Shown: positions 15,958 to 24,366 of the stretch, in pieces
Position numbering within the stretch: position 1 is the first letter of the stretch
Layout of the letters: every line of letters starts with the position of its first letter
Assembly (NCBI GenBank): GCA_047629355.1
Contig: JBLHWU010000014.1
Coordinates: 1-44,685 of the forward strand
Length of the DNA: 44,685 nt
Direction of reading: 5' to 3'
DNA from: CAYUNA01 sp047629355
Lineage (GTDB): Bacteria > Bacteroidota > Bacteroidia > Chitinophagales > Saprospiraceae
Notes under the pieces: model-generated
What the model was told of the DNA's origin: nothing
Databases searched by the model: none
Seen by the model: the letters and a program-made list of their open reading frames with translations, nothing else
Translations under genes and position numbers: made by a program

Positions 15958-18198
15958 TTACTTCTCCGAAATCACCTCAATCAAATGCTCTGAAAAATCC
16001 AACATGCTCGAAATCTCTTCCGTCCGTCCCAACCGCAGATATCTAAAAATTAACAAGGCCTCTCCATTACTTTCGATGTGATAAACATTATCCAATTCCA
16101 AAAAGTGAATTAACTCTGCTGTGAAAAATTCGCGGATAGTTTTTTCATCTTCCCCTTTCAATAAAAAGCGGTCAGAAAAATCCGTATACAATTCAAAATC
16201 AATATCTTTCTGCCCCGTAAACGCCATCATTCTATCAAAAATCTTATCAAAAAAGCCTTCTTTTTCAACCACAAATTTTGGAATTTCAAAAGGCAAACGC
16301 AGCAATTGAGTTGTCGTATGGTAAACTTCTGTAGCAATCAATGCGCCTTCATCAAAGGTAATATCACTGATTTCCCATTGAATATCGAGATTTTTATAAT
16401 CCCCATTGATGATGTTGTACTTACGTTCAATTGGGCGCGTTTCAAAAAATTGGAAATTACGCAGGTAAGAATCATCCCACTCCATTTCATAGCGATACTT
16501 CCAGCCTTTGCGGGTCGCTATTTTCTTGATGCGTTGTTCGCGAGGACTGAGTTTGTGTGGAAGCGGCTTAAATTTACTGCGCAAAGCATGTCGATGTTTA
16601 GCGGAAGCAACATGACTATCCAGTCCAAATAATTGAACTTTTCCACCAGTATCTTTATGGTTCTTTTTAAAACTTTCAATGCTCTCTAAAACTGTTAAAT
16701 CGACCAAACGAGCAGAAGAAAAATTAAGTTTCACGTCTTTCCCTGCTGGAATTTCACTATAGATTTTCCGTAATTTTATCATCGACAAGAAGTTTTGAAT
16801 GCCCTTAAATTTGACTTCAATACTCCCATCTTCTTTTTCTAAAACTTTCGTTCCAGAATTAAAAACCATTTGAAAAAACACAGGAATCGGTACGCGCGCC
16901 AACAAAATATGCACCAGTAATGTCAACAAAATTCCTCCAAAAATACCCCACAATAAATTATTTGTAAAAAGGGTAATCATTAGTGTGCCGATTAAGAAAA
17001 GCAGTTGTTCCATACCTTGGTCGTAAGCGGCAGAAAACACCCGAGGAGCGGCTAATTTAAACCCTATAAAAACCAGTATTGCACCGAAAGCAGCCAATGG
17101 CATTTTTTGAATAATGGGTGCTAAGAGGATGATAAAAACCAGAATCAAAATACCGTGAAAGAAATTTGACCAACCCGTTTTAGCATTATTTTGCACATTG
17201 ACTTTACTCCGAACAATCACCGTAATAATTGGTAAGCCACCTAAACAACCAGAGACTAATGTTGCAATTCCAACACCAATTAAATCCTTGTTCAATCGCG
17301 TTTTTCGACCATATGGGTCAATTTTGTCCACCGCTTTTGCCATCGCCAAAGTTTGCAAAGAAGCAATCAAAGTAATCGAAATCACAGCGATCCAAAAAGT
17401 AGGTTTGCCAATCATCGAATAGTCTGGAAAAAGAATTGCATCGAAAATACTTCCTGGTATATCAATTAATAACTCAGGACCAACTTGATGACTTATACCT
17501 AAGAAATCAATGGTGTGAGTTTCAAAAAAATTGAAGGCATAAACGAAAGGAATCGCCAGTCCCAATACCCATACTTGGGCAGGAATAAAGTGAAATAATT
17601 TATAACTAATCCTGGAATGAAAAAAGAGTAGTAACAAGGCGAAGACAGAAATTATCGCTACAAAAGGATTGATTGTACCAATATTATAAACCAAATCTTG
17701 CAAATAATCAATTGGATGCTTCGCGTCCGTCTGCGTACCCAAGGCAACATGAATTTGACTCGAAAAAATGATAATACCAATCGCCGCCATAATTCCATTA
17801 ATCACCGAGGAGGGGAAAATATCCGCAAATCGACCCATTCTAAAAACACCCAGTAAAATTTGTAGTACCCCACTAATTGTAATCGCCGCCAAAACATATT
17901 GAAATGTCTTCCCAGTCCCATCATTCAAGCTATACATCGCACTCACAATAACCGCAATCAAACCAGCTGCGGGTCCATTAATTGCAACATGGCTACCTCG
18001 AAAAATAGTCGTCACTACCCCGCCAATTATCGCCGCCAAGACGCCTGACATTGGAGGTACATTCGACGCCTCCGCCACGCCAATCGCCAAGGGTAAAGCC
18101 ACTAAAGAGACGCTTAATGCCGCTATAATGTCATTTCGCCAATTTTCTTTTAATCCTTTTAAACCTGTTGCTGGAGTCTGATGTGTAAGTTTACCCAT
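15958..18198 (-). CDS. SulP-family inorganic anion transporter
   Basis: 746-residue inner-membrane transporter of the SulP/SLC26 family (sulfate, bicarbonate or related anions). The N-terminal half has the SulP signature (DIIAALSVSLVALPLAIGVA, INGPAAGLIAVIV) and about 10-12 membrane segments to residue 435. The C-terminal 310 residues are cytosolic. They begin with a STAS-like domain (KLNFSSARLVDLTVLESIES) and continue into a longer tail of unknown fold (KIATRKGWKYRYEMEWDDSY). Ordinary SulPs have 500-620 residues, so the tail is extra. A small exported protein and a decayed carbonic anhydrase lie divergently upstream, which favours bicarbonate as substrate; this is inference. Confidence 0.92.
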   Translation of the reverse strand: MGKLTHQTPATGLKGLKENWRNDIIAALSVSLVALPLAIGVAEASNVPPMSGVLAAIIGGVVTTIFRGSHVAINGPAAGLIAVIVSAMYSLNDGTGKTFQYVLAAITISGVLQILLGVFRMGRFADIFPSSVINGIMAAIGIIIFSSQIHVALGTQTDAKHPIDYLQDLVYNIGTINPFVAIISVFALLLLFFHSRISYKLFHFIPAQVWVLGLAIPFVYAFNFFETHTIDFLGISHQVGPELLIDIPGSIFDAILFPDYSMIGKPTFWIAVISITLIASLQTLAMAKAVDKIDPYGRKTRLNKDLIGVGIATLVSGCLGGLPIITVIVRSKVNVQNNAKTGWSNFFHGILILVFIILLAPIIQKMPLAAFGAILVFIGFKLAAPRVFSAAYDQGMEQLLFLIGTLMITLFTNNLLWGIFGGILLTLLVHILLARVPIPVFFQMVFNSGTKVLEKEDGSIEVKFKGIQNFLSMIKLRKIYSEIPAGKDVKLNFSSARLVDLTVLESIESFKKNHKDTGGKVQLFGLDSHVASAKHRHALRSKFKPLPHKLSPREQRIKKIATRKGWKYRYEMEWDDSYLRNFQFFETRPIERKYNIINGDYKNLDIQWEISDITFDEGALIATEVYHTTTQLLRLPFEIPKFVVEKEGFFDKIFDRMMAFTGQKDIDFELYTDFSDRFLLKGEDEKTIREFFTAELIHFLELDNVYHIESNGEALLIFRYLRLGRTEEISSMLDFSEHLIEVISEK

Positions 18199-18379
18199 AA
18201 ATTTTAGAAATCCTAATTTTAACTAGCTTTTTATCAAAGATGACAACATAGATAAAAGTTGGAACACATAAAAGTTTTGGGAATTGCAATTTATTTAAAA
18301 AATAATTAGTAGTATTACAACAAATAAGCCCCTAATCTGTCTATAATTAAAATGTAAGTCGGACTTTCGATAAAAAATA

Positions 18380-18667
18380 ATGAATCAAATTTCAGTAAAA
18401 ACTTTCTTTTTAACCATGCTATTAAGTGTAATTTTAGCAAATGCTGTCAATTTATCTGATTGGATTTTAGATGGTGATGTGCTTGAATTGTGCGAAAGCG
18501 AAAAGACGGATACTGAAAAAGAAGAGGCAAAAAACGAAATTTTCGTGCATGAATTCCAACATGCTTCTTCCTTTTTACTTCCAAATTCTTTACCCGATAC
18601 GAATGACATTGATTCTCATTCAATCCAATGTCGGGAAATATTGACACCACCTCCAGATTTTTCTTAA
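18380..18667 (+). CDS. Small exported protein of unknown function
   Basis: 95 residues, with an N-terminal signal peptide or helix (TFFLTMLLSVILANAVNLSD) followed by an acidic region (ELCESEKTDTEKEEAKNE) and a tail ending TPPPDFS. Similar short proteins with E-L-C-E and a proline-rich end occur in other Bacteroidota. I have no function for them. Divergent from the SulP gene (181 bp between starts) and upstream of the carbonic anhydrase remnant, so it may belong to the anion/CO2 locus. Confidence 0.65.
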   Translation: MNQISVKTFFLTMLLSVILANAVNLSDWILDGDVLELCESEKTDTEKEEAKNEIFVHEFQHASSFLLPNSLPDTNDIDSHSIQCREILTPPPDFS

Positions 18668-18747
18668 TTTTTCATTCTATATTATTGGCTTTAGTTTTAA
18701 AAATGTAATCTCTTGACTGTCAAATGATAGTGAAGAATCGCAAAGAT

Positions 18748-18770
18748 TACTAAACTTTAAAAGTTTAGTA
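18748..18770. repeat. Perfect 11-bp-stem palindrome
   Basis: TACTAAACTTT pairs with AAAGTTTAGTA. Followed by an A run, not a T run, so it is not a typical terminator for the + strand gene upstream. Confidence 0.6.
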
Positions 18771-18946
18771 AAAAAAAGTAAGACTCAATTATTCTTTAAA
18801 AAACAATCCAATAAATTTTATTATTATTATTTCCAAATATAAGCATTCGGTGTAAGCGTAAGTTAGGATAATAGTTGAGCAAGCTATCTTATTACCGTTC
18901 CTTATTTCGTTTACCACTTATTTATATCAAATAAAAAAACATCTTT

Positions 18947-19342
18947 ATGAAAGCGCATACTAAAAAGACGCAAGCGGAAATGACTCCTGAAAAATCGTTA
19001 AACGCTTTGAAGGAAGAAAATAAACGATTTCAAACAAACATCCGCTCGAATCGTGATTTGGTCATACAAATGCAGGATACAGGAAGCGGTTGATACCCAT
19101 TCGCAACCATACTTTATTAAGGTATTGGGGACATTTTTAGCGCGAGCGTTGCTGGAAACGTGATTAATGAGGACATTTTAGATAGCATTGAGTTTGCTTG
19201 TAAATTGGCAGGAACACAATTCTTAGTCATCATGGGACACACCAGTTGCGCAGTTTTGGCAGAAATGAAGAAAAACAAAAAAGCACTTATCGTCGGTGCA
19301 ATGTAGGACATTCACGACGGGAAGGTGACATTTTTTGATTAG
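18947..19342 (+). pseudogene. Beta-carbonic anhydrase remnant
   Basis: One frame of 132 codons starting MKAHTKKTQAEMTPEKSLNA reads as a beta-class carbonic anhydrase (CO2 + water to bicarbonate + proton). It is interrupted by TGA (19091), TAA (19118) and TAG (19304). Recognisable pieces are YPFATIL, GIGDIFSASVAGNVINEDIL, FACKLAGTQFLVIMGHTSCA and the end ALIVGAM*DIHDGKVTFFD. The C-x-D-x-R zinc/active-site segment that should follow ATIL is deleted. The H-x2-C half of the zinc site (HTSC) remains, but about 90 residues between it and the C-terminus are gone. All pieces stay in one frame. Inactive. The final TAG overlaps the start of the repeat at 19339. Confidence 0.85.
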
Positions 19343-19401
19343 ACTTGTTACCCTTTAAAAATATTTTCAGATGAGTATTTATTAAAAGATAACAAGTCTA
19401 T
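19339..19401. repeat. 63-bp inverted repeat (shortened copy of hairpin family C)
   Basis: TTAGACTTGTTACCCTTTAA pairs with TTAAAAGATAACAAGTCTA, and TTTTCAGA-TGAGTATTTA matches the element at 3908-4026. The left inner part is missing. It begins at the stop of the carbonic anhydrase remnant. Confidence 0.7.
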
Positions 19402-19438
19402 TAGAAACCTACTGAATAACTATATTGTTATTCTCTTC

Positions 19439-19511
19439 GTTTTCCAGTTTTCAGTGTGTAAACTTTAATTTACGCGTAGGCTGAGGCATAGAAACCGAAA
19501 ACTGGAAAAAC
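19439..19511. repeat. Inverted repeat directly upstream of the second SulP gene
   Basis: GTTTTCCAGTTTTC (19439-19452) pairs with GAAAACTGGAAAAAC (19497-19511). It ends 16 bp before the TTG start of the transporter, in the place where a leader would lie. Confidence 0.65.
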
Positions 19512-19527
19512 ACAAAAAACATTAGAT

Positions 19528-21387
19528 TTGAAAAAGCTATTAAAATTCGATTTTACAAACATCAAAGGCGACTTGTTTGGCGGTCTTACTGCAGGCATTG
19601 TCGCCCTTCCATTGGCGCTTGCCTTTGGAGTGCAATCAGGGTTAGGTGCAGCAGCAGGAATGTACGGTGCATTTATTATTGGCATTATCGCCGCTTTTCT
19701 TGGTGGAACACCAACGCAGATTAGTGGGCCAACCGCACCAATGACCGTAATTAGTGCCCTGTTAGTCGGTACTATTGTTGCTGCTAACGACGGCGACATG
19801 ACCGTTGCCTTACCAATTATATTAACGATTTTCTTCCTTTCTGGTCTCTTAGAAGCCCTTTTTGGCATCTTTGGAATGGGGACTTATATCAAGTATATCC
19901 CCTATCCAGTCGTTTCAGGTTTTATGACGGGAATTGGCGTGATTATTTTGATTACTCAAATTTTTCCATTGCTCGGTTATGTACCGGGAAATGATGCCGT
20001 TTTGACAGAAAAATTTAAACCAAAAGCAGAGGAAATTCTCTTGGATAAAATATTGAGAGAGGAAGCCAATGAAGGGATTCTGGTTTTAGAAAATTTTGAA
20101 GAAACCGTTAAACGTGGAAAACTAGTCACACCTGAAGAAATTACTGCCGAAGCCAGTTTATTGGCAAAAAGCGATGCTCGTGGAGTACTTGGCTCGTTGA
20201 AATATCTACCGAGAGCGATAAAAAACATTAATTGGATGGAATTTTGGCTCGCAATCGCTTCCATCTTTATCATTTATGGTTTTAAACGGATAACCACAAA
20301 AATACCGAGTGCATTGGTCGCTTTGGTGGTCATCACAGGAATCGTAACTCTTTTCGATTTGAATGTCAAAACCATCGGCGATATTCCTTTGGGCTTTCCT
20401 CCTTTTAGAATGTCGATTATCACCAATTTTGATTTGACGACCATTCTCCCCTACCTCGGGACGGCTTTTACTTTAGCCCTATTGGGTACAATTGATTCAC
20501 TTCTTACTTCTGTCGTAGCTGATAACCTAACCAAGACACGACATAACAGTAATCAGGAGTTAATTGGTCAAGGAATTGGTAATTCAGTTGCTGCACTTTT
20601 TGGTGGAATTCCAGGTGCAGGTGCAACTATCCGAACCGTCGTCAACATTAATACTGGTGGTAAAACACGCATTTCTGGAATCGTTGCCGGCTTATTATTG
20701 TTGCTCATTTTGATGATTTTAGGCCCAGTAGCTTCTACCATTCCGTTGCCTGTTTTAGCGGGTATTTTAATAACGGTAGGTATCGGTGTGATGGATTACA
20801 AAGGACTACGAGCGATTCCAAAAATGCCGAAAGGAGATGTATTTGTGATGCTTCTAGTCTTATTTTTGACGGTATTTTTAGATTTGATTCAAGCCGTAGG
20901 TATTGGGGTCGTTATTTCTGCTTTGATTTTTATGAAAAAAATGGGCGATGTGACGAATGCACAATCAAAAATCATCAATTTAAAAGAATCTGAAAATGCG
21001 GAAGAAGAATGGTTGGATGAAAAAGATTTTCCAAAAAAATTACGGGAAGAGATTTTTATCAAACATTTGAATGGCCCACTTTTCTTTGGCTACACATCTG
21101 ATTTTCAAAGGATTATGACGCAAATACCCATTACAGCAAAGTATGTCATTATTCGGATGAAACGCGTACCTTACGTTGACCAATCGGGATTATTTGCCTT
21201 GGAAGACGTGCTGATTGATTTGTGCAGTAAAGACATTAAAATTCTCTTTGTCGGCGTGCAAAAACAGCCACTTTATCGGTTAAAAAGTATCGGAATTATT
21301 CCTGACTTAGTACCCGAAGCAATGGTTTTTGATAATTTTAAAAAATGTATACAATGGGTGAATGAGAATGTAGAGGATGTGTATTAA
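19528..21387 (+). CDS. SulP-family anion transporter with STAS domain
   Basis: 619-residue inner-membrane transporter. It starts at TTG; the only upstream in-frame alternative is blocked by TAG at 19489, and the sequence MKKLLKFDFTNIKGDLFGGL matches the family N-terminus. The SulP core has LPLALAFGVQSGLGAAAGMY and ISGPTAPMTVI. A large soluble loop lies between about residues 150 and 240 (acidic, KPKAEEILLDKILREEANEG). The C-terminus is a STAS domain (YVIIRMKRVPYVDQSGLFAL, residues 540-619). Likely substrates are bicarbonate or sulfate. Its partner carbonic anhydrase upstream is dead, so any coupled CO2 handling must use another enzyme. Followed by a strong terminator. Confidence 0.92.
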   Translation: MKKLLKFDFTNIKGDLFGGLTAGIVALPLALAFGVQSGLGAAAGMYGAFIIGIIAAFLGGTPTQISGPTAPMTVISALLVGTIVAANDGDMTVALPIILTIFFLSGLLEALFGIFGMGTYIKYIPYPVVSGFMTGIGVIILITQIFPLLGYVPGNDAVLTEKFKPKAEEILLDKILREEANEGILVLENFEETVKRGKLVTPEEITAEASLLAKSDARGVLGSLKYLPRAIKNINWMEFWLAIASIFIIYGFKRITTKIPSALVALVVITGIVTLFDLNVKTIGDIPLGFPPFRMSIITNFDLTTILPYLGTAFTLALLGTIDSLLTSVVADNLTKTRHNSNQELIGQGIGNSVAALFGGIPGAGATIRTVVNINTGGKTRISGIVAGLLLLLILMILGPVASTIPLPVLAGILITVGIGVMDYKGLRAIPKMPKGDVFVMLLVLFLTVFLDLIQAVGIGVVISALIFMKKMGDVTNAQSKIINLKESENAEEEWLDEKDFPKKLREEIFIKHLNGPLFFGYTSDFQRIMTQIPITAKYVIIRMKRVPYVDQSGLFALEDVLIDLCSKDIKILFVGVQKQPLYRLKSIGIIPDLVPEAMVFDNFKKCIQWVNENVEDVY

Positions 21388-21445
21388 AAATGGCTTTGTC
21401 TCTTTAAACTTTGGTCTTTGATTTGAAAAGATCTATTTAATTATC

Positions 21446-21497
21446 AACCTCGAAATGGTAGTGAATGCTGCAATGCTACTGCTTCGAGGTTTTTTTA
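21446..21497 (+). terminator. Terminator after second SulP gene
   Basis: AACCTCGAA (21446-21454) pairs with TTCGAGGTT (21483-21491) followed by a T tract. An inner GTAG/CTAC pair extends the stem. Confidence 0.8.
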
Positions 21498-21523
21498 TTT
21501 TAGGTTTAATCCAGCCATAGAAC

Positions 21524-21575
21524 CCTATTTAATCTCGAAGAGATTAAATAGGAATAACCGCAGATAAAATCTGCG
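21524..21575. repeat. Twin short hairpins around a GAATAACC string
   Basis: CCTATTTAATCTC-GAA-GAGATTAAATAGG is a perfect 13-bp stem. After AATAACC comes CGCAGAT-AAA-ATCTGCG. A related unit at 30459-30480 has the same AATAACC lead and AAA loop but a different stem (CTCGGAT/ATCCGAG). Confidence 0.7.
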
Positions 21576-21975
21576 AAAAATGAAGAAATGTATCAAGTAA
21601 ACGTTCAACTCCTTCAGCGTTGCCAAACTCATTCTAGTCATTCTTTAGATTTTATCCAAGGTTATTCACATTTAACTACTTCGTAGTTGTCCACGGCAAA
21701 ATATAAGTTACGTCAAATAAATTAGGGCAACTCATGAATGAACACTACTTTTTCATATTAAATTAAAAAATAAATTATAATTTTTTATAATTGGTATCTT
21801 ATTTGCTTATTCTATATATGAAAATATTTGTGACTTTATTACGCGTTTTTAAAACAAAAGTCAAAAATAATGTTTTGACTGAGTACTGAGTAACCATAAA
21901 CAATTAAGTTCCCAATTTTCCAAGTGATTCTGTTTCCCTTATTTTTTCACTTTTGAAATAGTGATTTCATAGATA

Positions 21976-22139
21976 AGTAACACGTGGTAATTAATTCGGT
22001 AAAATTTTTAGACAAGATTTTTTCGATATTTTTTCTTTAAAAAATATTTAATAGCCTGTGTTATTGAAGAATTTTTAAAGGGAAAATAGCAGAAAAATCT
22101 GTTTACAAAATTGCCGAATTAATTGCTACGAACAATTAA
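21976..22139. repeat. Long inverted repeat (hairpin family A, copy 2)
   Basis: GTAATTAATTCGG near the left pairs with CCGAATTAATTGC near the right. The arms then run through AGACAAGATTTTTTCGATAT and its partner. Central CTTTAAAAAAT pairs with ATTTTTAAAGG. Closely similar to 43629-43795, but with the outer stem changed in both arms. Confidence 0.75.
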
Positions 22140-22258
22140 CTCCTTCTTCAAAAGTAAAAATTAAGACCAAAATAATCGCTATTAAATCGGGGACGTATTC
22201 TTTCATCGTTACTAATTTAAAGCGCACCTAATTAATTTCATCCCATAATTTACGCAAT

Positions 22259-23233
22259 ATGAGATATATTTCTTCCTTAATCCTCGCCATCTTTTTTCCT
22301 GTTTTATTGTCTGCTCAATATTTTGAAGTTGGCGCATTGATTGGTACATCTGGTTACAAAGGCGATTTATCTGACAATCGAATTGCTACCGACGAAATAC
22401 ACGCTGCTTTAGGCGTTTTTGGTCGATACCACTTTAATAAATATATTGCTGCAAAAGCAAATTTAACTAAATATGGAATTTCGGGAAAAGACGCCAATTC
22501 TAGGTCAGCGGCTTTTCGCAAACGCAATTTAAGTTTCCGCTCCGATGTCGTTGAACTTGGCTTGACGGGCGAACTCAATCTAATGGGTTACAATATCCGG
22601 GATGACAAGGGCGCCGTTCCTTACCTTACTGCGGGTGTTTCCTTTTTCAAATTCAATCCACAAGCAGAAAAAGAAGGTATTTGGCATGATTTGGAACCAC
22701 TACATACAGAAGGAAGTAGCTATAAAAAAGTTGGCGTTGCCGTTCCACTTGGGGTCGGTTTTCGATTTAATGTGAGTTATCGAGTCAATTTTGGTTTGGA
22801 ATTGGGCTACCGCAAAACATTCACCGACCGCTTGGACGATGTGAGTGGCTTGTATAGCGATGTGACGGAAATGCGTAGTGAGTCTATTTTAGCTTCTCAA
22901 TTGGCTTATCGAACGCCAGAATTGACTGGTGAATTTGGTACAAACCCAGTCGGTACACAGCGCGGAGATGACTCTAACAACGATGATTTTTTCTATGCGG
23001 CCTTGACTATTTCTGTTAATTTAACAGATAAATATGGATTGGATTTTGATAAAAAATACGATATTTTCAAAGAACCAGAGATTAAAACACGGGCAGAAAA
23101 AATAAAAGAATCAAAGAAAGCTGCGGCTAAAAAACGGAAAGAACAGATTCAGTCTATCCGTAGAAAATTACGCGGCGCTCGAAAAAATAAGCCTGAATTG
23201 AAAGCTCCGGCTAAAAAACGGACAGGAAAATAA
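22259..23233 (+). CDS. DUF6089/PorG-like outer-membrane beta-barrel protein
   Basis: 324 residues. Signal peptide 1-19 (LILAIFFPVLLSAQ), then a barrel of alternating strands (YFEVGALIGTSGYKGDLSD, LGVFGRYHFNKYIAAKANL, PYLTAGVSFFKFNPQ, VPLGVGFRFNVSYRVNFGLE). The GYKGDL opening and overall order match the DUF6089 group, to which the T9SS component PorG belongs. I infer a role in or beside the type IX secretion machine, fitting the T9SS cargos nearby. Unusual is the last 55 residues, a strongly basic tail (ESKKAAAKKRKEQIQS, then RRKLRGARKNK) absent from a minimal barrel. Monocistronic, with its own terminator. Confidence 0.75.
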   Translation: MRYISSLILAIFFPVLLSAQYFEVGALIGTSGYKGDLSDNRIATDEIHAALGVFGRYHFNKYIAAKANLTKYGISGKDANSRSAAFRKRNLSFRSDVVELGLTGELNLMGYNIRDDKGAVPYLTAGVSFFKFNPQAEKEGIWHDLEPLHTEGSSYKKVGVAVPLGVGFRFNVSYRVNFGLELGYRKTFTDRLDDVSGLYSDVTEMRSESILASQLAYRTPELTGEFGTNPVGTQRGDDSNNDDFFYAALTISVNLTDKYGLDFDKKYDIFKEPEIKTRAEKIKESKKAAAKKRKEQIQSIRRKLRGARKNKPELKAPAKKRTGK

Positions 23234-23259
23234 ACCTTAAATTTTGAATTTTTTATATA

Positions 23260-23299
23260 AAATGCCATTAATAATTGATTTTACTAATGGCATTTTTTA
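23260..23299 (+). terminator. Terminator after the PorG-like gene
   Basis: AATGCCATTA (23261-23270) pairs with TAATGGCATT (23285-23294), followed by T residues. Confidence 0.85.
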
Positions 23300-23462
23300 T
23301 GCACCGAATTGAAATTTTAAATTAAGATTGAATTTCCTATTAAATTTGTTCGTAATTTCACCGAATATTGAGCAAAATGCTGATTTCTGTCTTCCAATTA
23401 AGACAATAAGTAGGTGAACTACTTACAGCATTTATTTCTTTTCAAACTTAAAAAAATTCTTG

Positions 23463-24275
23463 ATGAACTTACAAAACTTCACTTATGTATTCGGCTTAAT
23501 AGCTACCTGTTTTTTAATCTCTTGCGGCGGCGAAACCGCAACCAAAACAGAGGACACTACCAAAACAGAAACTCCAGCAGCTCAAGAAACAGTTGCCAAA
23601 AAATATACTTTAACGCCTTTTTCAGAATCTCCTGCCTACTCTGATGTAAAAATCAAATTCGATAATTATTTAGACGGCAAGTTTTCTTTTGATGTCTCAG
23701 GCACAGATTACAAATTGGGGGAGCAAACGCCTGACGCACCACAAAAAATGTGCGCTAATTCTGGCAAAGGTCAGCACATTCACTTAATCATTGACAATGC
23801 ACCTTACTCTGCTCAATACACGTCTAGTTTTGAATATGATGTGCCAGATGGCGAGCATTATATGTTGGCATTTTTGTCGCGTTCGTACCATGAAAGTATC
23901 AAAACGTTGGATGCACATACGCTAATGCAAGTTACAGTAGCGGACAAAAAAGTCGTAGCTGCGGAAGATTTTCAAGGGCTGATGTTGAATTATAGTCGTC
24001 CAAAAGGCACTTATGTTGGTAAAGCAAATACGGAGAAAGTGATGCTTGATTTTTACTTGAGTAATGTGCAAATTGGTAACAATTACTTCGTAAAAGCGGA
24101 GATTAACGGTGAGGAGCATATGGTTGATACTTGGCAGCCATACTACATTACAGGTCTGCCAATGGGTGACAACAAAATTAAATTAACGTTAGTGAATGCT
24201 AAAGGGGAACATGTGAATTCGCCGAGAAATCCAGTAGAGCGAGTGTTTACTTTGAAGGCTGACCCAGCGGAATAA
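23463..24275 (+). CDS. Predicted lipoprotein of unknown function
   Basis: 270 residues from the ATG at 23463; a TTG lies just before it. The lipobox LISC puts the lipidated cysteine near residue 21, followed by a Thr/Glu linker (TATKTEDTTKTETPAAQETV). The mature part has HIHLIIDNAPY, EHYMLAFLSRSYHESIK and a C-terminal Ig-like stretch (DNKIKLTLVNAKGEHVNSPR). Proteins with the GQHIHLI and LAFLSRSYHES strings are common in Bacteroidota, some carrying the unproven label 'phosphopeptide-binding'. Histidines might bind metal; that is a guess. Likely periplasm-facing or surface exposed. Confidence 0.75.
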   Translation: MNLQNFTYVFGLIATCFLISCGGETATKTEDTTKTETPAAQETVAKKYTLTPFSESPAYSDVKIKFDNYLDGKFSFDVSGTDYKLGEQTPDAPQKMCANSGKGQHIHLIIDNAPYSAQYTSSFEYDVPDGEHYMLAFLSRSYHESIKTLDAHTLMQVTVADKKVVAAEDFQGLMLNYSRPKGTYVGKANTEKVMLDFYLSNVQIGNNYFVKAEINGEEHMVDTWQPYYITGLPMGDNKIKLTLVNAKGEHVNSPRNPVERVFTLKADPAE

Positions 24276-24314
24276 ATTAAATTTGTGCGCTAGCTGTGGC
24301 AGCGCGAGTGGGTC

Positions 24315-24356
24315 TTGAGGGGAAAATATATTTTGTAAAATCTGTTTTCCCCTCAA
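24315..24356. terminator. Bidirectional terminator-like hairpin between convergent genes
   Basis: TTGAGGGGAAAA (24315-24326) pairs perfectly with TTTTCCCCTCAA (24345-24356). Located between the + strand lipoprotein gene and the - strand LytTR regulator. It lacks a long T tract on either side. Confidence 0.6.
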
Positions 24357-24366
24357 ACTTCCTATT

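Larger units (their letters stand above)
21388..22258. other. 0.87-kb gene-free region with terminator and repeats
   Basis: Holds the terminator at 21446, short hairpins at 21524-21575 and the family A hairpin at 21976-22139. No gene is supported. Confidence 0.65.

Noticed and set aside
18748..18780. Terminator for the small exported gene
   Set aside because: The palindrome is followed by an A run on the plus strand, so the RNA would lack the needed U tract.
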